Of a DNA stretch of 64,000 nt, positions 48,241 through 57,976 are shown one piece after another. Each line of letters opens with the position of its first letter. Positions within the stretch are counted from its first letter, which is position 1. The stretch is from Pararhizobium sp. YC-54 (GTDB lineage: Bacteria > Pseudomonadota > Alphaproteobacteria > Rhizobiales > Rhizobiaceae): contig NZ_JAOYTH010000005.1 in assembly GCF_025847205.1 (NCBI RefSeq), positions 186,001-250,000 on the forward strand. The letters are read 5' to 3'. The notes beneath the pieces were generated by a model. That model saw nothing but the letters and a program-made list of their open reading frames with translations, did not search any database and was not told where the DNA came from. The position numbers and the translations under genes were made by a program.

Positions 48241-50022
48241 ATGCGTAAGAGTCGCGTCTATCAACAAGCGTGGTTTAATGTCCTTTTTGTTGGGACGCTG
48301 ATCGTCAGCTTCTCCACCTTGGGGACGTTTGGCGAAGCATTTGCTGCGAACTGCGGTTCACGCGGGGGCTTGGCCTATCTTGGAAATACGCAAGGTGGGA
48401 GCCGTTCCGTCTGGCTTTCTGGAACCAGCGCTGGATCCTTTGGCCTGAACGCGGCTCAGGGCAATCAAACCGTCGATACCTGGAACAAAGACAACCGTGG
48501 CCTCCACCTCTCGCTTTCGCCGGTCGTTTCGAACGGAAACGGCGGAACGCACAAACTCTATGACATCTCGAGCGGAAAACCGTGCCTGCTCGACACACAG
48601 AACCAGGTGCGTAGCGGTATCCTTCCAAACATCAACTGGCCCGACGGCCGGCCGGACGTTGGCCCGCAGCCGGTGTTTCCGGGGTTCGACTTGCCCGATG
48701 GTCGCCCGGACGTCGGCCCGCAGCCGGTGTTTCCGGCGTTCGACTTGCCCGATGGTCGTCCGGACGTCGGCCCGCAGCCGGTGTTTCCCGCATTCGACTT
48801 GCCCGATGGTCGTCCGGACGTCGGCCCGCAGCCGGTGTTTCCGGCGTTTGACTTGCCCGATGGTCGCCCGGACGTCGGCCCGCAGCCGGTGTTCCCGGCG
48901 TTCGACTTGCCCGATGGTCGCCCGGATGTCGGCCCGCAGCCGGTGTTCCCGGCGTTCGACTTGCCCGATGGTCGCCCGGACGTCGGCCCGCAGCCGGTGT
49001 TTCCGGGGTTCACGCCGCGTACCCCGACCGCCATCAGAGGCGGCCGCGTGGTCGCAGCCCAGACGCCGGACACCTGTATCGACCCTCGGTCGATAAATTC
49101 CAACAAGCAACAGCGCGACCTGCCAATCTGCCGGGACCTCGCTGCCGAAGAAGCGGTAGCACAGAGTGTGGGCCAGTCATCCCAGGTGCCATTGACGCCC
49201 GGCCGGGATCTGGCGGCGCCGTCGCTCTGGAATTTCTGGTGGGATGGGCGGTTCGCAGACATTTCCGACGAACGCTACGACCGCAACAGTGACACGTTTA
49301 CCCGTTCTTTGGACCTGGGTCTCGACCGTCGGATTGCCGACAACCTTGTCGTTGGAATGTCCGTTTCATTGGAAGACAGCTCCACCGATGCTTTCAACGG
49401 TTCTTTAGATATAGATACGGACGGGTTCAGCTTCGGGCCGTATGCGGCCTATCGCCTGTCTAAACACTGGGCCATCGACGGATCCCTAACCTATGGTCGT
49501 TTCAGTAACGACGTAGACCTGAGCGTGCTCAGCGGCGACTACGATTCGGAGCGTTTTTCCGGCGACGTCTCTCTGCACGGCCAATATAAGCTAGGAGCGT
49601 ATTTCCTCCGTCCCAAGGCGTCCGTGACGTTCTCACACGTCGAAAGCGACGATTACGATCTCTCGGGTAGCATCCTTAACCTTCCTGTCAGCGTTTCCCT
49701 TCCGGGTGACAGCTATAATTATGGCCTCTTGTCCCTATCGACTGAGGTCAGTCGGTACTTCCGCTTGCCGGACGGTCAACCATTTCTTGTCTTTGCCGAA
49801 GTCGGCGCGCAGCATGAATTTCAGCGGCCGAACGATGGCAAGATTCTGACGGGAGATCTGTCCGAGGTAACGCCGTCACCGTGGGCGTTTTCACTCCGCT
49901 CCGGATTCAGAATGCTGTGGAAGGACAATCTCCAGATCGAGGCGACAGGCGGATATTTGAGCTTTGGCCAGGACGACCTCGACGTATGGGAAGGCAAGCT
50001 CCACGTATCATGGAGCTTCTGA
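48241..50022 (+). CDS. Autotransporter-like protein with 18-residue tandem repeats
   Basis: A 593-residue protein. A long signal peptide (about 1-38, ending GEAFA) is followed by a short domain with CGSRGGLAYLGNTQGG, then seven copies of DLPDGRPDVGPQPVFPAF (residues 132-257), a linker with four cysteines, and a C-terminal beta-barrel (about 320-593) that ends HVSWSF, as autotransporter barrels do. Typical pieces are WNFWWDGRFADISDERY and FSFGPYAAYRLSKHWAIDGS. Probably surface-exposed via the barrel. Repeats are Pro/Asp/Gly-rich and near identical at DNA level, so copy number may vary. The ATG at 48241 best fits the signal peptide; GGGGCG upstream is weak. Confidence 0.75.
   Translation: MRKSRVYQQAWFNVLFVGTLIVSFSTLGTFGEAFAANCGSRGGLAYLGNTQGGSRSVWLSGTSAGSFGLNAAQGNQTVDTWNKDNRGLHLSLSPVVSNGNGGTHKLYDISSGKPCLLDTQNQVRSGILPNINWPDGRPDVGPQPVFPGFDLPDGRPDVGPQPVFPAFDLPDGRPDVGPQPVFPAFDLPDGRPDVGPQPVFPAFDLPDGRPDVGPQPVFPAFDLPDGRPDVGPQPVFPAFDLPDGRPDVGPQPVFPGFTPRTPTAIRGGRVVAAQTPDTCIDPRSINSNKQQRDLPICRDLAAEEAVAQSVGQSSQVPLTPGRDLAAPSLWNFWWDGRFADISDERYDRNSDTFTRSLDLGLDRRIADNLVVGMSVSLEDSSTDAFNGSLDIDTDGFSFGPYAAYRLSKHWAIDGSLTYGRFSNDVDLSVLSGDYDSERFSGDVSLHGQYKLGAYFLRPKASVTFSHVESDDYDLSGSILNLPVSVSLPGDSYNYGLLSLSTEVSRYFRLPDGQPFLVFAEVGAQHEFQRPNDGKILTGDLSEVTPSPWAFSLRSGFRMLWKDNLQIEATGGYLSFGQDDLDVWEGKLHVSWSF
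48634..49011 (+). repeat. Seven 54-bp in-frame tandem repeats
   Basis: Seven 54-bp units encode (D/N)(L/W)PDGRPDVGPQPVFP(A/G)F. The first and last end in PGF, the middle five in PAF. Units differ by only a few silent changes, implying recent duplication or gene conversion. They are coding and are not CRISPR repeats. Confidence 0.95.
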
Positions 50023-50159
50023 GATCTGAGCGGCGACGATGAGTTACGAACGCAAATACCTGACTCTCTGCAGCGAAGTCTGGAAAGTCTTTCGAATCAC
50101 ATCCGCGCTGTCACAATAGCCTTACAATGCAAGGGTCTATCGATATCAATGGGATAGAA

Positions 50160-50234
50160 TGGTGCTGCTAGAGAGATTTGAACTCTCGGCCTCTCCCTTA
50201 CCAAGGGAGTGCTCTACCCCTGAGCTATAGCAGC
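50160..50234 (-). tRNA. tRNA-Thr (GGT)
   Basis: Reading the minus strand gives acceptor GCTGCTA, D arm GCTCAGGGGTAGAGC, anticodon arm CTCCCTTGGTAAGGGAG with GGT, T arm GAGAGTTCAAATCTCTC, acceptor TAGCAGC, discriminator A and encoded CCA (50160-50162). All stems pair. Confidence 0.95.
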
Positions 50235-50391
50235 ATCGTGCGCTGGATCAGTGTTTGTCCGGCGCGAGCGAGGGCCTATTGCCATAGCTTGTTGCGGAGC
50301 GCAAGCAGCAAATCAAAGTTTTCGTTGGATGGCGTGCCCGAAAAGCAGGGCGCTCTTCCGGAGTGCTTGGTTTTGCGGTATTTGAGCGCGT

Positions 50392-50619
50392 ATGCACGAT
50401 GAGAACAATCAGACACCGAATGAAGCGGCGGCCGCGGCCGGCAAGCTTGAGCCGGGCCATGAGGCCGAGCGGCAGGCCGAGGCGCGCAGGTTAAGGGCTG
50501 CCAAGACGCTGCGCGACAATCTTTTAAGGCGCAAGCAGCAGGGGCGGGCGCGGCGCGCAGGGGCTGCCGACGAAACATCCGGCCTGCCTGCCGCAAAAAC
50601 GGACGAATCGGCTGAATAA
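50392..50619 (+). CDS. Small hydrophilic hypothetical protein
   Basis: A 75-residue, highly charged protein, MHDENNQTPNEAAAAAGKLE..., rich in Arg, Ala, Glu and Lys and predicted mostly helical. RRLRAAKTLRDNLLRRKQQGR is strongly basic. No domain known to me. Its place just before murA is typical for rhizobial genomes. No good ribosome site, so the exact start is uncertain. Confidence 0.65.
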   Translation: MHDENNQTPNEAAAAAGKLEPGHEAERQAEARRLRAAKTLRDNLLRRKQQGRARRAGAADETSGLPAAKTDESAE

Positions 50620-50899
50620 TCCCTGCCAGCACCATTGACCGGGTCCGGGGGCGGATCGCCGATGGTTGGCGACGTTGTTGTTCATGCCCGACGTATTTAT
50701 GCCCAATGCCACATCGATGCTGATGGGGTTGCGGGCGGGATCAGCAGACTGCCCCGGCATCGTTCCCGCATCGCTGCGGATGCGCTTTGCCGGTCTCCGT
50801 TCAATTTGCTTCTCATTTCACGGCGCATCCTTTATGGAGGCGCCAATCTCTTAAAGTCCGGAATGTCAGGAAAGGCGGGCGGCGCCCGTAAGGTACCCT

Positions 50900-52192
50900 A
50901 TGGATCGCATCAGAATTACCGGCGGCAACGAGCTGCGCGGCATCATCCCGATTTCCGGCGCCAAGAACGCCGCGCTGCCGCTCATGATCGCGTCGCTTCT
51001 GACCGATGACACGCTGACGCTCGAAAACGTGCCGCATCTGGCCGATGTCGAGCAGCTGATCCGCATCCTTGGCAACCATGGCGCCGACATTTCCGTCAAT
51101 GGCCGCCGCGAGCGCCAGGGCGAAGGCTATTCGCGCACCATCCATTTCACCTCGCGCAACATCGTCGATACGACGGCGCCTTACGAGCTGGTCTCCAAGA
51201 TGCGCGCCAGCTTCTGGGTCATCGGCCCGCTTCTGGCCCGCGAAGGCAAGGCCCGTGTCTCGCTGCCGGGCGGCTGCGCCATCGGCACGCGGCCGGTCGA
51301 TCTGTTCATCGAGGGCCTGACGGCGCTCGGCGCCAACATCGAGATCGATAGCGGCTATATCAACGCAACGGCCCCGAAGGGCGGCCTGATCGGCGCACGC
51401 TACGTCTTCCCGAAGGTTTCGGTCGGCGCCACCCATGTGATGATGATGGCCGCAACGCTTGCCAATGGCACGACGACGATCGGCAACGCCGCCCGCGAGC
51501 CGGAAGTGGTCGACCTGGCCAACTGCCTGAATGCCATGGGTGCGAAGATCACCGGCGCCGGCACCGCGACGATCACCATCGAGGGCGTGACCTCGCTGTC
51601 AGGCGCCCGCCACCGCGTCCTGCCCGACCGGATCGAGACCGGCACCTATGCCATGGCGGTTGCCATGACCGGCGGTGATGTCGTGCTCGAAGGCACCAAT
51701 GCCAAGCTGCTCGACACCGCAATCGAAGCGATCCGCCGCGCCGGCGCCGAAATTACCGAGACCGAAAGCGGCCTTCGCGTCGTGCGCAACGGCGGCGGCA
51801 TCAAGCCGGTGGATGTGGTGACCGACCCCTTCCCTGGTTTCCCGACCGACCTGCAAGCGCAGTTCATGGGCCTGATGACCAAGTCGTCGGGCGTCTCGCA
51901 CATCACCGAGACGATCTTCGAAAACCGTTTCATGCATGTGCAGGAACTGGCCCGTCTCGGCGCCAAGATCACGCTGTCGGGCCAGACGGCAAAAATCGAG
52001 GGTGTCGAGCGCCTGAAGGGGGCGCCGGTCATGGCGACCGACCTGCGCGCTTCGGTATCGCTGGTGATCGCCGGACTGGTGGCCGAAGGCGAGACCATGG
52101 TCTCGCGCGTCTATCACCTCGATCGCGGTTTCGAGCGTCTGGAAGAGAAGCTCAACAAATGCGGCGCCCAGGTAGAACGCGTCAGCGACTGA
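50900..52192 (+). CDS. murA: UDP-N-acetylglucosamine 1-carboxyvinyltransferase
   Basis: A 430-residue enzyme that transfers enolpyruvate from PEP to UDP-GlcNAc, the first step of peptidoglycan synthesis. It has [17 protein letters not shown] at the N-terminus (Lys of KNA), the catalytic cysteine in [20 protein letters not shown] (about residue 125), and [17 protein letters not shown] and [14 protein letters not shown] near the end. Complete and normal length. GTAAGG precedes the ATG. It heads the block murA, DUF2948, hisD, UPF0262. Confidence 0.97.
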   Translation: MDRIRITGGNELRGIIPISGAKNAALPLMIASLLTDDTLTLENVPHLADVEQLIRILGNHGADISVNGRRERQGEGYSRTIHFTSRNIVDTTAPYELVSKMRASFWVIGPLLAREGKARVSLPGGCAIGTRPVDLFIEGLTALGANIEIDSGYINATAPKGGLIGARYVFPKVSVGATHVMMMAATLANGTTTIGNAAREPEVVDLANCLNAMGAKITGAGTATITIEGVTSLSGARHRVLPDRIETGTYAMAVAMTGGDVVLEGTNAKLLDTAIEAIRRAGAEITETESGLRVVRNGGGIKPVDVVTDPFPGFPTDLQAQFMGLMTKSSGVSHITETIFENRFMHVQELARLGAKITLSGQTAKIEGVERLKGAPVMATDLRASVSLVIAGLVAEGETMVSRVYHLDRGFERLEEKLNKCGAQVERVSD

Positions 52193-52299
52193 CCTAACGC
52201 GCCGCATCAGGGCCCGCTGTTGCGGATTGGCTGCCGGCGTCCTATGTCCTTTGTCATGATGATGGCGGCCATTGGCCGCCCAGGCAGGGGATGAATGGC

Positions 52300-52740
52300 A
52301 TGAGTGTTTTGAAGCTGATGGCGCTGGATCCGGAAGATCTGGAGATCGTGTCCGCCCATGTGCAGGACGCGGTCTTCAAGGTGTCCGGCCTCGACTACGC
52401 GCCGCGTTCTGGGCAGCTTTCGCTGGTGATCAACCGCTTCGTCTGGGAAACGGCCGAAGGCCGCGGCAAATCTTTCGAGCGCCGCCGCAGCCTGCTCGCC
52501 TTCAAGCGCGTCAACGCCGTCCGTTCCATCGGCTTTAACCGCAAGGACGACGAAAAAGTGCTGTCGCTGCTGGCCATCCAGTTCGAGCAGAACGGCGATG
52601 GGCCGGATGGAACCGTCGAATTCATCCTGTCCGGCGAAGCCTCGATCATGCTCGATGTGGAATGTATCGAGGTTCAGCTTGCAGATACCGGCGGCGCATG
52701 GGAAACCGGTTTCAAGCCGCGCCATCCGGCCGGCGCCTGA
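52300..52740 (+). CDS. DUF2948 family protein
   Basis: A 146-residue protein beginning MSVLKLMALDPEDLEIVSAH and containing DYAPRSGQLSLVINRFVWE, RRRSLLAFKRVNAVRS and SGEASIMLDVECIEVQLAD, the pattern of DUF2948. Single soluble domain, function unknown. The family is nearly always between murA and hisD in Rhizobiales, as here. GGGG lies nine bases before the ATG at 52300; an ATG at 52291 is too close to it. Confidence 0.88.
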   Translation: MSVLKLMALDPEDLEIVSAHVQDAVFKVSGLDYAPRSGQLSLVINRFVWETAEGRGKSFERRRSLLAFKRVNAVRSIGFNRKDDEKVLSLLAIQFEQNGDGPDGTVEFILSGEASIMLDVECIEVQLADTGGAWETGFKPRHPAGA

Positions 52741-52813
52741 TTTCCTGTCCGCCGGCCGGCCACGGCCGCGCGTTTCTGCCACCACCACGCGACCACCCAT
52801 AAGGACGTTTTCA

Positions 52814-54118
52814 TTGGCTATCCGTCTCGACTATCTGACCCCCGGCTTCGAAGAGCAGTTCGCGGCCTTTTTGACGACCAAGCGGGAAGTGTCCGAAGAC
52901 GTCAACGCCGTCGTCAAGACGATCATCGATGATGTGCGCCTGCGCGGCGACGAAGCGCTGGCCGAATACACCCGGAAATTCGATGGCCTCGATTTTACCG
53001 TTACCGGCATGGCGGTGACGGTTGACGAGATCGACGCGGCGATCAATGCCGTGCCGTCCGAGGTGCTGGGCGCGCTCAAGGTTGCCGCCGTGCGCATCGA
53101 GGCGCATCATGCCCGCCAGCGTCCGAAGGACGATATCTACGAGGATTCGATGGGCGTCGGCCTCGGCTCGCGCTGGACGGCGATCGATGCTGTCGGCCTT
53201 TATGTGCCGGGCGGCACGGCAAGCTATCCGAGCTCGGTTCTGATGAACGCGCTGCCGGCCAAGGTTGCCGGCGTCGAGCGCATCGTCATGGTCGTTCCCG
53301 CCAATGGCGGCGTCATCAATCCGGCGGTTCTGGCTGCTGCGCGCATGGCCGGCGTTGAAGAAATCTACCGCATCGGCGGCGCCCAGGCGATCGCCGCCCT
53401 TGCCTATGGCACGGCAACCATCGCCCCGGTCGCCAAGATCATGGGGCCGGGCAATGCCTATGTCGCAGCCGCCAAGCGCCAGGTGTTCGGCACCGTCGGC
53501 ATCGACATGATCGCCGGCCCCTCGGAAGTGCTTGTCATTGCCGATCGCGACAACGATCCGGACTGGATCGCCGCCGATCTTCTGGCGCAGGCAGAACACG
53601 ATGCCGGCGCCCAGTCGATCCTGATCACCGACGATGCGCCGTTTGCTGCTGCGGTCGAAGGGGCGGTCGAGCGTCAGCTCCGCACCCTGCCCCGGGCGGA
53701 AACGGCCAGCGCCAGCTGGCGCGATTTTGGCGCGGTGATCCTGGTGCCGAACTTTGACGTGGCCGTGCCGCTCGCCAACCGGATCGCTGCCGAACATCTG
53801 GAACTCGCCCTTGCCGATGCCGATGCGATAATCCCGAAAATCCGCAATGCCGGCGCCATCTTCGTCGGCCGCCATACGCCGGAAGTGATCGGCGATTATG
53901 TCGGCGGCTCCAACCATGTGCTGCCGACGGCGCGCTCCGCCCGGTTTTCCTCCGGCCTTGGCGTGCTCGACTATATGAAACGCACCTCGATCCTCAGGCT
54001 CGGTGCCGATCAGCTGCGCGATCTCGGGCCGGCAGCCATAGCCCTTGCCCGTTCCGAAGGCCTGGAAGCCCATGCCCGCTCGGTCGCCATCCGCCTCAAT
54101 CTCGGGGGCGAGGGATGA
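52814..54118 (+). CDS. hisD: Histidinol dehydrogenase
   Basis: A 434-residue zinc enzyme that oxidises L-histidinol to histidine, the last steps of the pathway. Typical segments are [86 protein letters not shown] and the catalytic AAEHLELA. The start is TTG at 52814 with AAGGACG about seven bases before it; no ATG fits, and the frame upstream merely runs back through DUF2948. The stop overlaps the next gene (ATGA). Confidence 0.96.
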   Translation: MAIRLDYLTPGFEEQFAAFLTTKREVSEDVNAVVKTIIDDVRLRGDEALAEYTRKFDGLDFTVTGMAVTVDEIDAAINAVPSEVLGALKVAAVRIEAHHARQRPKDDIYEDSMGVGLGSRWTAIDAVGLYVPGGTASYPSSVLMNALPAKVAGVERIVMVVPANGGVINPAVLAAARMAGVEEIYRIGGAQAIAALAYGTATIAPVAKIMGPGNAYVAAAKRQVFGTVGIDMIAGPSEVLVIADRDNDPDWIAADLLAQAEHDAGAQSILITDDAPFAAAVEGAVERQLRTLPRAETASASWRDFGAVILVPNFDVAVPLANRIAAEHLELALADADAIIPKIRNAGAIFVGRHTPEVIGDYVGGSNHVLPTARSARFSSGLGVLDYMKRTSILRLGADQLRDLGPAAIALARSEGLEAHARSVAIRLNLGGEG

Positions 54119-54585
54119 CATCCAGCCACCGCCTCTGCGATATCGTGCTCGACGAAACCATTGGCCGCTCGACGCCCGACGTCGAACATGAACGCGCCGT
54201 GGCGATCTTCGATCTGATCGAGGAGAATTTTTTCGAGCCGGCCGGCCATATCGGCGGCCCCTATCAGCTCAAGCTGTCCCTGGTGGATTCCAAGCTCGTC
54301 TTTGCGATCACCACTGAGACAGGCACCGGCGTTGCGACCCATATCCTGTCGCTGACGCCGTTCCGGCGGATCGTCAAGGATTATTTCATGATTTGCGAAA
54401 GCTATTACGAAGCGATCCGGTCCTCGACGCCGAGCCAGATCGAGGCGATCGACATGGGGCGGCGCGGTATCCACAACGAAGGCTCGCAGACGCTGATGGA
54501 CAGGCTGTCGGGCAAGATCAAGCTCGATTTCGATACGGCGCGGCGTCTGTTCACGCTTGTCTGCGTGCTCTACTGGCGGGGATGA
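54115..54585 (+). CDS. UPF0262 family protein
   Basis: A 156-residue cytoplasmic protein of the UPF0262 family, function unknown. It has [75 protein letters not shown] and [14 protein letters not shown], all family signatures. It overlaps hisD by four bases and the following gene by four, so translation is likely coupled. Confidence 0.93.
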   Translation: MTSSHRLCDIVLDETIGRSTPDVEHERAVAIFDLIEENFFEPAGHIGGPYQLKLSLVDSKLVFAITTETGTGVATHILSLTPFRRIVKDYFMICESYYEAIRSSTPSQIEAIDMGRRGIHNEGSQTLMDRLSGKIKLDFDTARRLFTLVCVLYWRG

Positions 54586-55070
54586 GCGTGACGGCCGCGG
54601 CTTCCCCACAGGTGTCCGAACGCAGCGCGAAATCGCCGGGTTCGGTGCTGTTCATGTGCGGGATGAACGCGATCCGCTCGCCGATGGCCGAGGTGCTGGC
54701 AAAGGCGATGCTGCCGCCCGGCACCTACATTGCTTCGGCCGGTGTCCGGCCGGGCGAGCGCGACCCCTTCGTCGATGTGGTGCTGGAGGAGATCGGGCTA
54801 ACGGCCGGACGGCATCAGCCGCATACGCTGGACGAGCTGGAAGACGACTATTTCGACCTGATCGTCACGCTTGCGCCGGAGGCCCATCACGCGGCGCTGG
54901 AGCTGACGCGATCCATGGCGATCGATGTCGTCTACTGGCCGACACCGGACCCGACGTTCGCGACCGGCACGCGCGAACAGATCGTTTCGGCCTATCGCGA
55001 GGTTCGAAATCACATTGCAGGCCTGCTCAAGCATCGTTTGCTTGGACAAATGCCGGATAAGATGGCATAG
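54582..55070 (+). CDS. Low-molecular-weight protein-tyrosine-phosphatase-like protein
   Basis: A 162-residue protein of the LMW-PTP / arsenate-reductase fold. The P-loop CGMNAIRS (C-x5-R-S, about residue 26) with preceding VLFM is intact. The late acid DPT in [12 protein letters not shown] (about 125) fits the general acid of the family. Substrate unknown. Overlaps UPF0262 by four bases. In rhizobia it belongs with hisD, UPF0262 and infA. Confidence 0.85.
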   Translation: MSVTAAASPQVSERSAKSPGSVLFMCGMNAIRSPMAEVLAKAMLPPGTYIASAGVRPGERDPFVDVVLEEIGLTAGRHQPHTLDELEDDYFDLIVTLAPEAHHAALELTRSMAIDVVYWPTPDPTFATGTREQIVSAYREVRNHIAGLLKHRLLGQMPDKMA

Positions 55071-55212
55071 GGCCCTGACAAAACCGGAAAATGTGGCAAA
55101 ACCGGAAAATGAAGTCGCTGCTGTTCACAAAACCGCGGCGATTGTGTAGTTTCCGCCAAATTTTTAAAAGGCGCGGCACGCGCCTCCCGAAGCACAGAAA
55201 GAAATACCCTAC

Positions 55213-55431
55213 ATGGCGAAAGAAGAAGTCCTCGAATTCCCGGGCGTCGTTACCGAATTGCTTCCCAATGCAACGTTCCGCGTCCAGCTTGAAAACCAGC
55301 ATGAAATCATTGCCCATACGGCTGGCCGCATGCGCAAGAACCGCATCCGCGTTCTCGCCGGCGACAAGGTGCTTGTCGAAATGACACCCTACGACCTGAC
55401 CAAGGGCCGTATCACCTATCGCTTCAAGTAA
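55213..55431 (+). CDS. infA: Translation initiation factor IF-1
   Basis: A 72-residue OB-fold protein, [20 protein letters not shown]..., containing [20 protein letters not shown] and [18 protein letters not shown], the complete IF-1 sequence. It binds the 30S A site during initiation. A 142-base leader separates it from the phosphatase-like gene, so it probably has its own promoter. Confidence 0.98.
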   Translation: MAKEEVLEFPGVVTELLPNATFRVQLENQHEIIAHTAGRMRKNRIRVLAGDKVLVEMTPYDLTKGRITYRFK

Positions 55432-55479
55432 GCGCGGCGCGGCCCCTGCCGCAAACTCGAGATCGATGGCCCTGTTGCA

Positions 55480-56100
55480 ATGGCATTGACACATAAGCTG
55501 ATCCTGGCCTCCGGTTCGCCGCGGCGTGTCGAACTGCTCGCGCAGGCGGGTATCGAGCCCGCGCGGCTGATGCCGATGGATCTCGACGAGACGCCGAAGC
55601 GCACCGAGCATCCGCGCTCGCTCGCCTGGCGGCTGTCTGCCGAAAAGGCGAATGCCGCCCTCGCCGCCATCAAGGGAGAACCGGGCTGGGAGGGAAGCTA
55701 TATCCTTGCCGCCGATACCGTCGTCTCCGTTGGCCGCCGTATCCTCGGCAAGCCGGAGCTGGTGAGCGAAGCCTCGAGCGCGCTGCATCTTCTCTCGGGC
55801 CGCAGCCACCGGGTCTATACCGGCGTCTGCCTGATCACGCCGGACAAGACGGTGCGCCAGAAGGTCATAGATACCAAGGTTCGCTTCAAGCGCCTTTCCA
55901 GCCACGATATCGACAGCTACCTGGCATCCGGCCAGTGGCGGGGCAAGGCGGGCGCCTACGGCATCCAGGGCATCGCCGGCAGCTTCGTGGTCAAGCTGGT
56001 GGGCTCCTACACCAATGTCGTCGGCTTGCCGCTCTATGAGACCGTGAGCCTGCTTTCAGGCGAGGGCTATGACGTGCATGACAGCTGGATGAAGGGCTAA
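55480..56100 (+). CDS. maf: Maf-like nucleotide pyrophosphatase
   Basis: A 206-residue Maf/Ham1-type protein. [20 protein letters not shown] is the signature at the N-terminus, with [34 protein letters not shown], and [20 protein letters not shown] near the end. Maf proteins hydrolyse dTTP/UTP or modified nucleotides and can arrest division when overproduced. No ribosome site close to the ATG at 55480 is clear. It sits between infA and yacG. Confidence 0.92.
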   Translation: MALTHKLILASGSPRRVELLAQAGIEPARLMPMDLDETPKRTEHPRSLAWRLSAEKANAALAAIKGEPGWEGSYILAADTVVSVGRRILGKPELVSEASSALHLLSGRSHRVYTGVCLITPDKTVRQKVIDTKVRFKRLSSHDIDSYLASGQWRGKAGAYGIQGIAGSFVVKLVGSYTNVVGLPLYETVSLLSGEGYDVHDSWMKG

Positions 56101-56104
56101 GGCC

Positions 56105-56311
56105 GTGAGTTCTGAAGAGACCAAGGGCGCCTCCAATGTGGCGCCGCTGCGCAAAACCGTGCCCTGCCCCGAGTGCAGGCGCCCGTCGCATCGTGAACAC
56201 TATCCCTTCTGCTCGGACCGCTGCCGCAATGTCGATCTCAACAGATGGCTGACCGGTTCCTACGCCATTCCGGTGGCCGACGATCAATCGAAAGCCAACG
56301 ACGAGGAATGA
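56105..56311 (+). CDS. yacG: DNA gyrase inhibitor YacG
   Basis: A 68-residue zinc-ribbon protein. The four zinc cysteines are in CPECRRP (about 21-24) and FCSDRCRNVDLNRWL (about 37-41). Start is GTG at 56105, four bases after the maf stop. YacG binds gyrase and blocks its supercoiling. The disordered tail is shorter than in some relatives. Confidence 0.9.
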   Translation: MSSEETKGASNVAPLRKTVPCPECRRPSHREHYPFCSDRCRNVDLNRWLTGSYAIPVADDQSKANDEE

Positions 56312-56356
56312 CGGCGCGCTGATTTTCGCGCGATATCCGTTGTTTTTCAATTATTT

Positions 56357-56399
56357 GCACCAAATGACATTTTCCTGTCGAAAAAACGTCATTTGGTGC
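56357..56399. repeat. 12-bp perfect inverted repeat upstream of tRNA-Phe
   Basis: GCACCAAATGAC (56357-56368) and GTCATTTGGTGC (56388-56399), 19 bases apart. It lies between yacG and tRNA-Phe. No T tract follows. It may terminate the infA-maf-yacG transcript or be an operator. Confidence 0.5.
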
Positions 56400-56500
56400 T
56401 GGACACCGCCGAACAAGATGTTATAACCCCGCTCGCTTCCGGGGCGCAACCAACCGCCCCACGGTTCTTCAAGCGGAGCCATTGCCCTAAAAGGCAGGAT

Positions 56501-56576
56501 GCCCGGATAGCTCAGTTGGTAGAGCAGCGGATTGAAAATCCGCGTGTCGGTGGTTCAAATCCGCCTCCGGGCACCA
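56501..56576 (+). tRNA. tRNA-Phe (GAA)
   Basis: Acceptor GCCCGGA, D arm GCTCAGTTGGTAGAGC, anticodon arm with loop TTGAAAA (GAA), variable GTGTC, T arm GGTGGTTCAAATCCGCC, acceptor TCCGGGC, A and encoded CCA. All stems pair. Confidence 0.97.
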
Positions 56577-56753
56577 TTTTTTGCTCCTGGTGAAGCAATT
56601 TTCTTTGACCCGAGCCAAGCGTGGATACCCAACGCAATAGCTTCTTGACTCTTGATCGAAATGAGAACATAAAGTGAACAAATGCGATGGCAGTCTGGCA
56701 GACGTGTCATTGCTCTGCAGGATCATTGCGCTATCTAACCTTTGAGGCAAGAC

Positions 56754-56936
56754 ATGAGCCATGTTGATGAAATTACGGCGCGGACGCAGGCGGTTCTGGC
56801 GCGGTCGAGAGCATTCAGAGAGCGCTCGCAGGCGATGCGGGAAGAGCACAAGGCTCTGATCGAGCGCGCCTCGATCAAGTCAGGCCAGCTTCATTTCGTC
56901 TTCCCCTCTTCCAACACGGAAAGGCCAAAGCACTAG
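56754..56936 (+). CDS. Small hypothetical protein
   Basis: A 60-residue frame, MSHVDEITARTQAVLARSRA..., strongly helical and basic, with GAGGC five bases before the ATG. The repeated ARxRAFRERSQAMREEH looks like a coiled coil. No known family. The region after the tRNA is poor in long frames, so this could be real or chance. Confidence 0.4.
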   Translation: MSHVDEITARTQAVLARSRAFRERSQAMREEHKALIERASIKSGQLHFVFPSSNTERPKH

Positions 56937-57135
56937 GGGAATGCCGCGCGCTCATCAGTCTCGCCTGACTGAGCGGAGGAAGATAGCAGGCGTGGGCTTA
57001 CAGCCGGTCAGTGCACCGCCGTATTGAACACCGGCTGCGCTGTCCGGGCCGTCATGATATAGTGCATGGATATTGATTGCGCGCCGGTGCCGGTCTACTG
57101 AGGGCTGCATTGAAATAAGATACCGGGTTCCGATA

Positions 57136-57522
57136 ATGGCAATTTCCGATTTGATCCTGCAACTCCAGCACGCCAAAGAACCCAGCAAGGAACTCGACAT
57201 CTCCATCGGGATCGTCATGGGTTACAAGCGTCATGTGAAGACGGATAAGGGGAGCGGCAGTGAGCAGGAACGAAAGGTCGTTTGGCTTTATCCCAACAAT
57301 GGCGACGAGAGCAGCCTGCCGGCTTTTACCGCCCTGATCGACGATGCCTATCTTCTGGCGCAAAGCCTCGCGCCAGGCTGCGTCGGCGGCGTCAGCTGGG
57401 ATTCACAAGGCGGGACGGCCAAGATCGACGACGGGCCGTATTTCACCGCCCATACGCCTGCCCTGGCGCTTTGCATTGCCGCACTCAGCGTCAAGCTCCA
57501 GAAGGACCCGGACGCCAAATAG
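57136..57522 (+). CDS. Hypothetical protein, phage-associated type
   Basis: A 128-residue protein, MAISDLILQLQHAKEPSKEL..., with ELDISIGIVMGYKRHV, PAFTALIDDAYLLAQSL, a WDSQGGTAKIDDG segment, and the ending HTPALALCIAALSVKLQ. The tail (TPALALCIAAL...) is familiar from short proteins seen in rhizobial prophage regions, but no function is known. The ATG at 57136 has no clear ribosome site; the frame is open upstream to 57073. Confidence 0.6.
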   Translation: MAISDLILQLQHAKEPSKELDISIGIVMGYKRHVKTDKGSGSEQERKVVWLYPNNGDESSLPAFTALIDDAYLLAQSLAPGCVGGVSWDSQGGTAKIDDGPYFTAHTPALALCIAALSVKLQKDPDAK

Positions 57523-57684
57523 ACCTTTCCGTCGTGGCGTCTGCAGTGCGAAAGCAAGCCTTACGCCAAAATCAGCATCCGAGCCCGACCACAAGATGAA
57601 TGGAACGGCGAAACGCCCAAGCTTAAACGCGCTACCGACCCCATGACATGCCCTTAATGAGCGCCCTTTGCGGAGTAAAGCCCG

Positions 57685-57945
57685 ATGAAATCTCTCGTTT
57701 TCCTGAGTGCAGCCGCGCTGATGCTTGCCTCGTGCACGACGCCGGACGTTGAGCCAATCCCCGGCAGCATCACCTATGGCGGCCAGCCGCGCACCAGACT
57801 GACGAAATCGCCGGTCGGCAGCGTCGTGCACAATTCGTTCCGCACCGTCACCGGCGTTGCCTACGAGACCTACATTATCCAGCCGGACCGCTCGTTGAAG
57901 CTTATTCGGCGCGAGATCCGCAGCGACTTTTTCGATCAGAATTGA
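57685..57945 (+). CDS. Small lipoprotein
   Basis: An 86-residue protein with a lipoprotein signal: MKSLVFLSAAALMLASC ends with the lipobox LASC (cysteine 17). The mature part, with GSITYGGQPRTRLTKSP and YIIQPDRSLKLIRREI, has no family known to me. Probably inner-leaflet or outer-membrane anchored. AAAGCCCG rather than a standard ribosome site precedes the ATG. Convergent with pdxA. Confidence 0.75.
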   Translation: MKSLVFLSAAALMLASCTTPDVEPIPGSITYGGQPRTRLTKSPVGSVVHNSFRTVTGVAYETYIIQPDRSLKLIRREIRSDFFDQN

Positions 57946-57976
57946 GACTGCGCCAACGCGGCATCAACGCCGCGCA

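Noticed and set aside
48634..49011. Regular repeats resembling a CRISPR array
   Set aside because: Units are contiguous 54-bp coding repeats without spacers, in frame within a larger gene, and no cas genes are present.
52598..52813. Long 5' extension of hisD
   Set aside because: It overlaps DUF2948 in another frame; TTG at 52814 has a good ribosome site and gives the normal protein length.
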